This document shows positions 1 to 7,515 of a DNA stretch of 64,000 nucleotides, piece by piece (position 1 is the stretch's first letter; every line of letters starts with the position of its first letter). The translations under genes and the position numbers were made by a program. The stretch covers positions 62,001 to 126,000 of the forward strand of contig NZ_JAGTAR010000011.1 of NCBI RefSeq assembly GCF_018156225.1, read 5' to 3'. The notes beneath the pieces are model-generated. The model had not been told where the DNA came from, ran no database searches, and saw nothing but the letters and a program-made list of their open reading frames with translations. The DNA comes from Carboxylicivirga sediminis (GTDB lineage: Bacteria; Bacteroidota; Bacteroidia; Bacteroidales; Marinilabiliaceae).

Positions 1-312
1 CTCTGAATTAAGTGATTCTGTCCAAAGTAAACTGTTTCTAGTTTGCATTGATTTTTTAAACAAAACATTGTACTCCTAATTATTTCGCATAAGTGGCCAT
101 TATAGGTCATCCTTATAATTGTGGTGTTTGTGTTTGTTAAGTATCAGTAAATTAGAGTATAGTGTAGGAGTATTGTGGGTGATGTAATATGGAGGTGGAC
201 GAAAATGGTCATTTTTAGCTTCTGTTAATCGCGGCTAAATAACGTAACGTGCAGTTAATCAGTGTAAAAGGAGGTTTGGTATTCGTATTGCAATAAGGCA
301 TGTGACCTAAAA
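1..312. other. Non-coding leader region before the curli cluster
   Basis: No convincing coding frame is seen here. The stretch is AT-rich and lies upstream of the first curlin-repeat gene, so it should hold the cluster promoter. I did not find an exact TAnnTTTG box on the + strand. A purine-rich AGGAGG lies near 270-276, but it is about 50 bases from the likely start and is too far away to be a normal ribosome binding site. A long untranslated leader is possible, as expected for a regulated amyloid operon, but that is inference. Confidence 0.4.
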
Positions 313-324
313 ATGTTTTCAAGT

Positions 325-1119
325 ATGAAACAACACACATTCGTTATTGCCAACCTTATTGTTGGCCTAATATTAAGTAATCAATTATTAGCTCAGAATC
401 AAAATACGGCTGTTCTTAATCAGCAGGGAGGAAACAATCAGCTAACAGTTACGCAGCTAGGAATTGGTAACGATGCTTTAGCAACTCAAAATGGAGTTAG
501 CAGTAGTCATCATTTGTATCAACAGGGTGAGGGTAATCAGATTGTTGGTGAGTTTATTGGTGAAAACAATATCGGCGTTCATATTCAGGTTGGAGAGATG
601 AATATGTTGGATATTAGTCAGTCAAATGATAATCATTCAGCTTTTACCAGCCAAATGGGACGGAGTAACGAAATTAAGATCAAACAAAACGATAGTTATA
701 ACAAAGGAGGGAATGAGGCAGTAGTTGTGCAAAAAGGACAAGAAAACATGGTTAATATTAATCAAAGACTACGAAATAGCCGTGTGTTTGTTGCCCAGGT
801 AGGTGAAGGCAATGTAGCTGATGTATATCAATATGGCAGTGGCCAATATGTCAATAATGAATCATACATTATACAAGGAGGACGCAAGAATAAGGTTGAA
901 GTTGACCAGTATAAAGAGAATCAGACTGCACTTGTTCAACAATCTGGAAGTGAAAACGAAACTAAAATAGCGCAGAAAAAGGGAGCTGATAATATGGCCC
1001 TTGTTTTACAACAAGGCCATTCAAACATGGCTAATGTTAATCAGCAAGGTGATAGTAACCAGTCATTAGTAATTCAGCACGGAAGAAAAAACAATGCTTT
1101 GGTCGAGCAAATAAAATAA
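325..1119 (+). CDS. Curlin-repeat amyloid subunit (CsgA/CsgB-like), first copy
   Basis: Predicted secreted subunit or nucleator of a curli-type amyloid fibre. The ATG at 325 is preferred over the ATG at 313 because it starts a normal signal peptide (MKQHTF..., hydrophobic core, LLAQ end near residue 24). The mature part of about 240 residues is built of about ten degenerate curlin repeats of the form N-x-A-x-V-x-Q-x-G-x-x-N, clearest at the two ends (for example VLQQGHSNMANVNQQG). Central repeats are degenerate and richer in charged residues than in the next gene, which fits a minor or nucleating subunit. It is followed after 39 bases by a second curlin gene and then by csgE, csgF and csgG. 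Curlins pass the inner membrane by Sec and the outer membrane by CsgG. Which copy is the main subunit is inferred. Confidence 0.85.
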   Translation: MKQHTFVIANLIVGLILSNQLLAQNQNTAVLNQQGGNNQLTVTQLGIGNDALATQNGVSSSHHLYQQGEGNQIVGEFIGENNIGVHIQVGEMNMLDISQSNDNHSAFTSQMGRSNEIKIKQNDSYNKGGNEAVVVQKGQENMVNINQRLRNSRVFVAQVGEGNVADVYQYGSGQYVNNESYIIQGGRKNKVEVDQYKENQTALVQQSGSENETKIAQKKGADNMALVLQQGHSNMANVNQQGDSNQSLVIQHGRKNNALVEQIK

Positions 1120-1158
1120 TTCAAATAATTTTTAATGTTTTACCTAAAACAAACAATC

Positions 1159-2493
1159 ATGAAAAAGTTACTCTTTAGTTTGGCGCTTAGCGCTTTAACA
1201 ATTGTTGCATTTGCGCAAAATAATGCAACTGTTAATCAAACTGGTGCCACGCATACTGGTACTGTCAATCAAACAGGTGATTTAAATACAGCTACTGTTG
1301 ATCAGGCAGGAAGTGTTCAGCAAGCATTTGTTGACCAAAACGGCATAAATAATATGGCCGAAGTTAAGCAGGATCAGTATATCGTTGAAGGAAATAACCT
1401 TGCAGATGTTGATCAGCTTGGAGATAATAATGAAGCGTATGTAGATCAAACAGAATCATTTAATCGTGCATTTATTAATCAGGCTGGTAATGATAACTAT
1501 GCAAAAATTGATCAAAATACAAACGATCAATGGCGTGAGGAATATAATCTGGGTGTAGTTGAACAAACCGGAAATGATCACGAAGCTACTATAACCCAAG
1601 ATGGCGATTATCTGGGAGCATGGGTGTATCAATCAAACATGAACAACACTGCTACAGTAACTCAGGAAGGTGCAAATAATGCATCATTCAGTCAGGTGGC
1701 TATGGTTAACCAGTCAGGTACTGATGGGGTAGCAACAGTATTGCAGGGAGAAGATGGCGTGACTCCAGGTTTAGGTAACGCTGCTCTTGTTACTCAAACA
1801 GGTATGGAAGAATCAGCGATGGTTGAACAGTATGGTTCAGGTAGTGCAGCTTTAGTAGGACAGGTTGATGGAGAAAAGAACAGTGCAGTTATAAAGCAAA
1901 GAAGCGGTTCTGAATTGAATGTTGCTGCTATTGGACAGCAAGGAGGATATAGTAATTATACTCAAATCAGACAATCAGGAAAAACATCTTGGGCTGCAGT
2001 AGGTCAGGCTGGAGGAGAAGATGCTTATGCATTAGTTATTCAGGCAGGTGATGATAATCAGGCTTTGGTCGGACAATTAATGGTTCTAGACTCAAAAGTA
2101 ACAATACAACAGGTAGGAGATGCGAATTTTGCTGGAGTAGCTCAAGTAATGGAGGCCAACTCAGAAGCATATGTTTGGCAAAGATGGGGAGTTGACAACT
2201 CCGCTGCTGGAATCTTGCAATATATGGGTAGTGATAATGACGCTACAATTTATCAAGGCATTCAAGGTGTTGCAGGAGGTGATAATCTTGAAGCACAAAT
2301 TAATCAGACTATGCAATCTGGAAGTACTGGTTTTATTCAGCAATCTGGTAATGATCATTATGGTATTATCAACCAAAATATTGGAAGTGGAAATAACGCA
2401 ACAATTGACCAGTCTGGAACATCAGCTGTTCATAATGGGTATATAAATCAAAACTTTAGTACAGGAAGTACTGCAACTGTTACGCAAAACTAA
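1159..2493 (+). CDS. Curlin-repeat amyloid subunit, long copy (probable major subunit)
   Basis: A 444-residue protein with a clean signal peptide (MKKLLFSLALSALTIVAFA, residues 1-19) and then curlin repeats across the whole mature chain, starting with NNATVNQTG and ending with STATVTQN. The ATG at 1159 is chosen because the upstream ATG at 1135 adds eight residues before the signal peptide. Roughly 18-19 repeat units can be counted by eye, against five in E. coli CsgA, so this is about three times the usual length. Repeats keep the Gln, Asn and Gly ladder, and several carry insertions (for example GEDGVTPGLG). Its low charge and regular repeats suggest the major fibre subunit. A terminator-like hairpin directly follows it. 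The subunit role is known for the family; the major/minor assignment is inference. Confidence 0.87.
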   Translation: MKKLLFSLALSALTIVAFAQNNATVNQTGATHTGTVNQTGDLNTATVDQAGSVQQAFVDQNGINNMAEVKQDQYIVEGNNLADVDQLGDNNEAYVDQTESFNRAFINQAGNDNYAKIDQNTNDQWREEYNLGVVEQTGNDHEATITQDGDYLGAWVYQSNMNNTATVTQEGANNASFSQVAMVNQSGTDGVATVLQGEDGVTPGLGNAALVTQTGMEESAMVEQYGSGSAALVGQVDGEKNSAVIKQRSGSELNVAAIGQQGGYSNYTQIRQSGKTSWAAVGQAGGEDAYALVIQAGDDNQALVGQLMVLDSKVTIQQVGDANFAGVAQVMEANSEAYVWQRWGVDNSAAGILQYMGSDNDATIYQGIQGVAGGDNLEAQINQTMQSGSTGFIQQSGNDHYGIINQNIGSGNNATIDQSGTSAVHNGYINQNFSTGSTATVTQN

Positions 2494-2511
2494 TTGAGAA
2501 AGATGCATATG

Positions 2512-2540
2512 AGAGGGGCAATAATAATTGTCCCTCTTTT
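2512..2540 (+). terminator. Hairpin terminator or attenuator after the long curlin gene
   Basis: Inverted repeat AGAGGGGCAAT / ATTGTCCCTCT (one G-U pair) with a four-base loop, followed by TTT. It lies between the long curlin gene and the third curlin gene. The remaining cluster is on the same strand, so it may work as a partial terminator that raises subunit mRNA above csgEFG mRNA. Confidence 0.65.
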
Positions 2541-2665
2541 GCCTTAATAGAAGAATTACGCTTGTTAATCTATAAAAAGCTGATAGTCATCAAGTTTTTG
2601 TAGAAAGGTGGCTGTAAATTGGTTACCTTAGTACAACTTGACTAACTCATAAAACTATAAGACCA

Positions 2666-3190
2666 ATGAAAAAGATAATTAGTCTACTTGCTTTTCTGTT
2701 TGTAATTGGTGTATTTGTTCGAAGTCAAGAAAAAGAGAAGGATTTAAATATACGTCAGGCAAAAGGTGCAAGTTCTGTAAATATTGCCTTTGTAATGCAG
2801 GTTGGAGATAGCAATTATGCATCAATAAAGCAGGAAGGGGTTAACAATGACGCATCTGTTTATCAAAATGGCCAAGGCAATAAAGCGTTAGTTGAGCATC
2901 AAGGTGATGGTAATTATACACTCATTACTCAAAATGGGAATAATAATAATGCAGTTTCTGAACTTGATGGAGGTCAATTGGATGTGATTAATCAACAAGG
3001 AAATAATAATTCTAATCAATTAATTAAGCTTGGTCAGGCTAAGCATGGAGCTGAATCAACGTTTATTCAGCAGGGCAATGGTCACTCTGTTACATATGTC
3101 CAGTATGAAGGTGCTACCGGAGTTAAGGTAGAGCAAAAAGGAAATGCAGGATCTGTGCTGATTAAGCAGGGAAGAATAGGTTCATTTTGA
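2666..3190 (+). CDS. Short curlin-repeat protein (CsgB-like minor subunit)
   Basis: A 174-residue secreted protein with signal peptide (MKKIISLLAFLFVIGVFVRS) and about five to six curlin-type repeats, for example VGDSNYASIKQEGVNNDASV and VYQNGQGNKALVEHQGDGN. Its size is close to E. coli CsgA and CsgB (about 150 residues). It ends in basic residues (VLIKQGRIGSF), which recalls the Arg/Lys-rich last repeat of CsgB nucleators. Its stop codon overlaps the csgE start (TGATG), so the two are translationally coupled, and it probably belongs to the assembly-machinery transcript after the 2512-2540 hairpin. A nucleator role is inferred from size, charge and position; no assay-type motif proves it. Confidence 0.8.
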   Translation: MKKIISLLAFLFVIGVFVRSQEKEKDLNIRQAKGASSVNIAFVMQVGDSNYASIKQEGVNNDASVYQNGQGNKALVEHQGDGNYTLITQNGNNNNAVSELDGGQLDVINQQGNNNSNQLIKLGQAKHGAESTFIQQGNGHSVTYVQYEGATGVKVEQKGNAGSVLIKQGRIGSF

Positions 3191-3726
3191 TGAAGAATAA
3201 GTTTTTTCTGGTTGTTCTTTTTGAGCTGGTGTTAGCTACTTGTATATATGGTCAAAGTATTGACACAGCAATCGTTGACTCAACTCAAAAAGAAGTGCCG
3301 GAAGCTATTTTAGAATTAGTTAGGCAATACGATAAGGCTGTAAAGGAAGCCAGGAGTAAACAACAAATCGTTGAGCCACCGACTTTGGAGATTGACGGTA
3401 TTATAATGGACGAAACGATGTCAAAATCGGGTCGTGAATTTTACGAAATATTTTTCGCTAATTGGAGTAAGCCAACGGGTTATTCCAATTATTATTTAAA
3501 AATAAAGGAGAAGCCGTTCCAGTTTAACAACACTATAATTGAGGTGTATCTGAAAGAGCAGCTGATTTATCAGCAAATGATGAAGAGGCGTTATGATGAA
3601 GTTGAACAAATGGCAAAAGGGGCAGTTGTAGTTGCACAGCAGCAGATTTATAGGGAAATAAAAGTGCAAAGGGAAATTTTAGAGCAACAGAGAAGGTATC
3701 AGGAACAAGAAAGAAAATCAAACTAA
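3190..3726 (+). CDS. csgE: Curli assembly/transport protein CsgE with long N- and C-terminal extensions
   Basis: Periplasmic accessory that caps or targets substrates to the CsgG channel. The ATG at 3190 overlaps the stop of the preceding curlin gene; a TTG three bases earlier is less likely. Signal peptide at residues 1-21. The CsgE core covers about residues 65-155, with the family signature L-E-I-D-G-I-I-M-D-E-T-x-S-K-x-G-R-E-F-Y and a later NYYLKIKEKP/IIEVYL segment. E. coli CsgE is 129 residues; this one is 178. The extra length lies in a charged N-terminal helix (about 30-64) and a Gln/Arg/Glu-rich C-terminal helix (about 145-178) that looks like a coiled coil. csgF follows after 10 bases. 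The family assignment is firm; the purpose of the extensions is not known to me. Confidence 0.88.
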   Translation: MKNKFFLVVLFELVLATCIYGQSIDTAIVDSTQKEVPEAILELVRQYDKAVKEARSKQQIVEPPTLEIDGIIMDETMSKSGREFYEIFFANWSKPTGYSNYYLKIKEKPFQFNNTIIEVYLKEQLIYQQMMKRRYDEVEQMAKGAVVVAQQQIYREIKVQREILEQQRRYQEQERKSN

Positions 3727-3736
3727 ACCAGGAAAA

Positions 3737-4144
3737 ATGAGAGCATTATTAATATTAGTGGGCTTTATGTTTTTGGCAGTTATGGCCGAGGCTCAGGATT
3801 TTGTATATAAGCCTATTAATCCGGCATTTGGTGGAGATACATATAACTATTCCTGGCTGCTCAGTCAGGCGCAAGCCCAAGATACATTTAAAGATCCTGA
3901 AGCTGATAATAATAAGCAAAATGATCCACTTGCAAGCTTTCAGGAAGATCTTAACAGACAAATATTATATCAGCTTAGTCGAAAGTTAGTATCCGATCAA
4001 TTCGGTGACGGTGAGTTATTACCTGGTACATATGATGTGGGCTCATATCATATTGAAGTTACAGATGGGGCTGATGGGCTGAACGTTTCAATACTGGATG
4101 CCTTAAATGGTAGCCAAACCAGCGTGACTGTCCCACAGAATTAA
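3737..4144 (+). CDS. csgF: Curli assembly protein CsgF
   Basis: Protein of 135 residues with signal peptide MRALLILVGFMFLAVMAEA. The mature N-terminus contains the CsgF signature DFVYKPINPAFGG, matching the region of E. coli CsgF that enters the CsgG pore and forms its second constriction. The rest contains a Gln-rich helix (LASFQEDLNRQILYQLSRKL) and a C-terminal beta segment (YDVGSYHIEVTDGADGLNVS). Length agrees with E. coli CsgF (138). It lies between csgE and csgG with short gaps of 10 and 22 bases, so it is in the same operon. CsgF is known to couple CsgG to the nucleator at the cell surface. Confidence 0.93.
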   Translation: MRALLILVGFMFLAVMAEAQDFVYKPINPAFGGDTYNYSWLLSQAQAQDTFKDPEADNNKQNDPLASFQEDLNRQILYQLSRKLVSDQFGDGELLPGTYDVGSYHIEVTDGADGLNVSILDALNGSQTSVTVPQN

Positions 4145-4166
4145 CCTAAACCTAAAATATTGAGGC

Positions 4167-5558
4167 ATGAAAATATACCTCTCTTTCTTTATTCTTGTCG
4201 TGCTTCTTTGGGGGTGCAGTCCGACAATTCATCAAACTCATAAAACAGAACCGGCCCGGTTAGGTGCTGAAACACCATTTCATTCAGAACTGAAAGACTT
4301 ACCTCCACCACAGGAGAAATTAATTGCTGCAGTCTATAAGTTCAGGGATCAGACCGGACAATACAAGCCAACTGACTATGGTTCTAGTTGGTCGACTGCA
4401 GTAACACAAGGTGCTACTACCATTTTAATACGTTCTTTGGAAGAGTCGGGTTGGTTCCGTCCGCTTGAGCGTGAAAATCTCGGGAACTTAAGCGCGGAGC
4501 GACAGATTATTACAAATACACTGGCTGCTTATGAAGGAAAGGGACAAACTGCCTTAAGTCCGCTCCTATTTGCGGGTATTATTTTGGAAGGTGGCATTAT
4601 TTCCTATGAAACCAACGTAAGGACTGGAGGTGCAGGCTTACGTTATTTTGGAGCAGGAGCATCAGGTCAGTATCGTGAAGATAGGGTGAGTATTTATCTT
4701 CGGGCTGTATCGACAAAGAATGGTGAGATTCTGAAAACAGTATATAGTACAAAGTCAATTCTATCTCAGAAAATTGATTTCTCAGTCTTCAGATACGTCA
4801 AGTTCAAGCGTCTTCTGGAGGCCGAGACGGGAATAACTTATAATGAACCATCAGAAATGGCCGTGACAGAAGCAATTGAGAAAGCAGTGTATAGTCTTAT
4901 TGTAGAAGGTATGATTGATGGACTCTGGGCATCAAATGCAAATGTGGCTGAAGTTGAAAATGTTGTAAGTGATTATTTAGAAGAGAAAGAAGAGAATGCA
5001 GAAATAGATCATCTTGGTCGACAGTTTGAAGACATTCGAAGTGTGTTATCAATCGGATTGATAAGTGGTTTCTCATATTCAGATATTGATATAGAAGGTT
5101 CTAATGCAGGTTTTAGTACCGGATTGAATCTCAATCTGCGATTATCGCCGGTTATATCCTTCAACCAGGAGTTGGTATATGGTCAGCTGGATAGTGATGT
5201 AATAGGCAATAACCAGTATCTGGCTTATACACCTTCGTTCCGTTTCGATTTGTTACCAAACGAACGTATTTCGCCATATCTGTCAGTTGGGTATGGTGTG
5301 CTGACCAATAAGTACCTGACGGATGAAACAAATATTAAGCACCGATATTCGTATGGGAGTGGTGCTTTTGGTTTTGAGTATGTCCTCTCCAAAAGGGTAA
5401 AGATGAATGTGGCCATTTCCAATAAGTACTTTCTAAATGATGATTTAGACGGCATGGTTAATGGTAGTTATCATGATATGATTTGGGAGGGGAGTTTCGG
5501 AATCAGCTATCAGATAGGTAGTGGGTGGTATAATAAAACATTGCTTAAACGAAAATAA
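4167..5558 (+). CDS. csgG: CsgG curli secretion channel fused to a C-terminal outer-membrane barrel
   Basis: Outer-membrane lipoprotein pore that exports curlins. Lipobox LLWGC with Cys17. The CsgG domain runs over about residues 50-258 and shows the strong family blocks STAVTQGATTILIRSLEESG, WFRPLERENLGNL, ILEGGIISYETN and VYSLIVEGMIDGLW. E. coli CsgG ends near residue 277, whereas this protein continues to 463. After an acidic linker (about 259-292) a second domain with alternating beta strands follows (SIGLISGFSYSDIDI, GFSTGLNLNLRLSPVISF, ISPYLSVGYGVLTN, MIWEGSFGISYQIG), typical of an OmpA/Omp85-like eight-strand barrel family (outer membrane protein beta-barrel). At the pore constriction the E. 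coli Tyr51/Asn55/Phe56 region aligns with residues 70-75, giving Trp75 in place of Phe56 and Ser74 in place of Asn55. CsgG function is firm; the barrel's purpose is unknown. Confidence 0.9.
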   Translation: MKIYLSFFILVVLLWGCSPTIHQTHKTEPARLGAETPFHSELKDLPPPQEKLIAAVYKFRDQTGQYKPTDYGSSWSTAVTQGATTILIRSLEESGWFRPLERENLGNLSAERQIITNTLAAYEGKGQTALSPLLFAGIILEGGIISYETNVRTGGAGLRYFGAGASGQYREDRVSIYLRAVSTKNGEILKTVYSTKSILSQKIDFSVFRYVKFKRLLEAETGITYNEPSEMAVTEAIEKAVYSLIVEGMIDGLWASNANVAEVENVVSDYLEEKEENAEIDHLGRQFEDIRSVLSIGLISGFSYSDIDIEGSNAGFSTGLNLNLRLSPVISFNQELVYGQLDSDVIGNNQYLAYTPSFRFDLLPNERISPYLSVGYGVLTNKYLTDETNIKHRYSYGSGAFGFEYVLSKRVKMNVAISNKYFLNDDLDGMVNGSYHDMIWEGSFGISYQIGSGWYNKTLLKRK

Positions 5559-5566
5559 TTAATCAA

Positions 5567-7051
5567 ATGATACGATATATTTCACTTAAATTAGTTGCGT
5601 TCTCCTTGTTATTAGTGGTGTCTTCCTGCGAAGATGCGGTTGTTTCAGATAACTATGGAACTATTACAGGCATTATTGAAAGCAAGGTCAATGGTATGCC
5701 GCTTGAAGGAGCATTGATAAGCACTAATCCTGCCAGTCGCTCTATTAAAACAGACGCAGACGGAAGATTTACGCTCGATGAACTAGAAGCTGGTGATTAC
5801 GTTGTTACAGCATCCAAACATGAGTATGCTAATGGTTCTTCAGCAGTTAATGTTCGAAAGGATAAGGTGACAGATATTGTTATTCAGTTGGAAGATGGAG
5901 ATTTGGCTGCTAATACAGTGAAATTCAGTAGCCCTATGCCAAGCCCTAATCAGGAAGATGTTGGTGTGCCAATAACCTTTTCGTGGGCTTATACAGGTGT
6001 TAGTGACTCCAGTGATATTTCTTTCGAACTAGAAGTTCGTACACCTGAATCTGTTGAACCCGTTATTTTTGTTGAGGATTTAGTTGATACATTCTATGTT
6101 GCACAAAATTTGAGTTACTCTAAAAATCACACCTGGACTGTTATAGCAAAAAAAAACGATGAAAAGATTGGGCAAAGTGATTTCTGGAATTTCAGAACGG
6201 TCAGTAGTGCCAGTTTGCCTTTTATGTTTGTAGAACCTGATGATGCTCACATTTATTTGTCTGCAGGTAAGGATGGGACTAAACACCGAATGACACAAGA
6301 AACGATTCTTAACAACTTCCCAAGAGCTAATCCGGTTACAGATGAGGTTATTTTTTCGGCGAGTTATAATTCCAAGAATCATATATACTTAACCTATGGT
6401 GAGGATAGGGTAACTGATGTGATATCACCATTGCCTGTTGATGGAAATCATCATTCAGGAGAAGGATTCTGCTGGTCGCCAACTGGTGATCAGGTGCTTT
6501 TTTGTCACTATGATAAGTTATATCGCATCAATAAGGATGGGAGTGGCTTGTTTACTGTATCAACGGCGCCTGCAGGAAGAAATTATGTATTTGTTGATTG
6601 GTCTGGTATAGCCGGAAAAATTGTAGTGCAGACAAGAGGTGTTAATATTTATGATAGTGAGATTTACCTGATGAATCCGGATGGAAGTGGGATGACAAGG
6701 ATTGTTGATAATGCTAATGGACGGACTGAATATCCTACTTTTAGTATAGATGGTAAGCTGGTTGTTTACACACATGATAATGCTAATGTGAATGATCCGT
6801 ATGGAAGAATGTATGACTCCAGGATATATACCTATAATATTTCATCTACTGCAGTTACAGATATTTCAGGAAACGGAAAGCCTGATGGGACAAACGATAT
6901 CCAGCCACGCATTTCACCAGATGGATCTAAAATTATATTTGTGAATACCTCGAATACAGGAACCGGTCAGAAAGATATCTATGTTATGGATGTTAACGGT
7001 GGTAACCGGGAGCTTTATTTCGAAAATGCGGAGATGCCTGAGTGGCGATAG
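5567..7051 (+). CDS. Curli-cluster lipoprotein: carboxypeptidase-regulatory-like domain, Ig/Fn3-like domain and PD40 propeller
   Basis: Predicted surface or periplasmic lipoprotein (SP with VVSSC, Cys21). About residues 30-110 form a carboxypeptidase regulatory-like beta sandwich (GTITGIIES, DADGRFTLDELEAGDYVVTA). Residues of about 115-210 look like an immunoglobulin/Fn3-like fold (PITFSWAYTG...HTWTVIAKKN). Residues from about 235 to the end contain PD40/TolB-type propeller blades: FCWSPTGDQVLF, IYLMNPDGSGMTRI, FSIDGKLVVYTHDN, ISPDGSKIIFVN, IYVMDVNGGNREL. It starts eight bases after csgG and so is almost surely in the same operon. A role in anchoring or organising curli is inferred from position alone. 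I know of no E. coli csg counterpart. There is no enzyme motif. Confidence 0.75.
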   Translation: MIRYISLKLVAFSLLLVVSSCEDAVVSDNYGTITGIIESKVNGMPLEGALISTNPASRSIKTDADGRFTLDELEAGDYVVTASKHEYANGSSAVNVRKDKVTDIVIQLEDGDLAANTVKFSSPMPSPNQEDVGVPITFSWAYTGVSDSSDISFELEVRTPESVEPVIFVEDLVDTFYVAQNLSYSKNHTWTVIAKKNDEKIGQSDFWNFRTVSSASLPFMFVEPDDAHIYLSAGKDGTKHRMTQETILNNFPRANPVTDEVIFSASYNSKNHIYLTYGEDRVTDVISPLPVDGNHHSGEGFCWSPTGDQVLFCHYDKLYRINKDGSGLFTVSTAPAGRNYVFVDWSGIAGKIVVQTRGVNIYDSEIYLMNPDGSGMTRIVDNANGRTEYPTFSIDGKLVVYTHDNANVNDPYGRMYDSRIYTYNISSTAVTDISGNGKPDGTNDIQPRISPDGSKIIFVNTSNTGTGQKDIYVMDVNGGNRELYFENAEMPEWR

Positions 7052-7061
7052 ATTGAAATAA

Positions 7062-7316
7062 CTAATCCGATATTAGTCGATCTAAATCCTGCTTCTCGAA
7101 AAGTGTGGGGTAATCATCTAAAAACTGCTCCATAACGACGCGCATCACAGCTTCTCTCATAAATTTAGATCTATTGCCAATTTTATATTTCTTGCAATAA
7201 ACACTAACGGCATCTTTTTCTTTGTCATTTAGCAGAAATGTTGCTCTGTGCTTACGTCGTAGTGCTTGTTCCCTGGAGATTGCTTTCTGTTGTTGTCTTT
7301 TTGCCTTTTTTGCCAT
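7062..7316 (-). CDS. Small basic protein, probable ribbon-helix-helix fold
   Basis: An 84-residue protein, convergent with the preceding lipoprotein gene (10-base gap). The N-terminus is very basic (MAKKAKRQQQKAISREQALRRKHR). It is followed by RATFLLNDKEKDAVSVYCKKYKIGNRSKFMREAVMRVVM, which has the order short beta strand, helix, G-N-R-S-K turn, helix seen in ribbon-helix-helix (CopG/Arc-type) DNA-binding proteins. The C-terminus is acidic. No toxin partner is next to it, so I do not call an antitoxin. It may be a small conserved Bacteroidota DNA- or RNA-binding protein. Fold is inferred from pattern only; function unknown. Confidence 0.6.
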   Translation of the reverse strand: MAKKAKRQQQKAISREQALRRKHRATFLLNDKEKDAVSVYCKKYKIGNRSKFMREAVMRVVMEQFLDDYPTLFEKQDLDRLISD

Positions 7317-7476
7317 TCAGAAGGAGTGATTACCAGTGCAAAAATAATAAAATTACTTAATTGTATTCCCGAGAAGGGAGTCGATTAGTGTGGTAGTATG
7401 AAAATATAAGGTTGAGTATTAGTACCCTTTCAGTTATTTAAATTGGATGGAATGATGGAATAATCAAAAAACCATC

Positions 7477-7484
7477 TAAATTTG
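7477..7484 (+). promoter_or_regulatory. -7 box of the yebC promoter
   Basis: TAAATTTG is an exact match to the Bacteroidetes -7 consensus TAnnTTTG, 31 bases before the yebC ATG. No clear TTG-type -33 element was found at the expected spacing. Confidence 0.5.
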
Positions 7485-7515
7485 CGAATTATTACAATTA
7501 AGAATAGTTAAAGAA

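Noticed and set aside
1-312. Possible end of an upstream gene at the window edge
   Set aside because: No open frame reaches position 1 with a recognisable product; stops are frequent in all frames.
7062-7316. Antitoxin of a toxin-antitoxin pair
   Set aside because: The fold suggests RHH, but no toxin-like gene is adjacent; both neighbours are unrelated.
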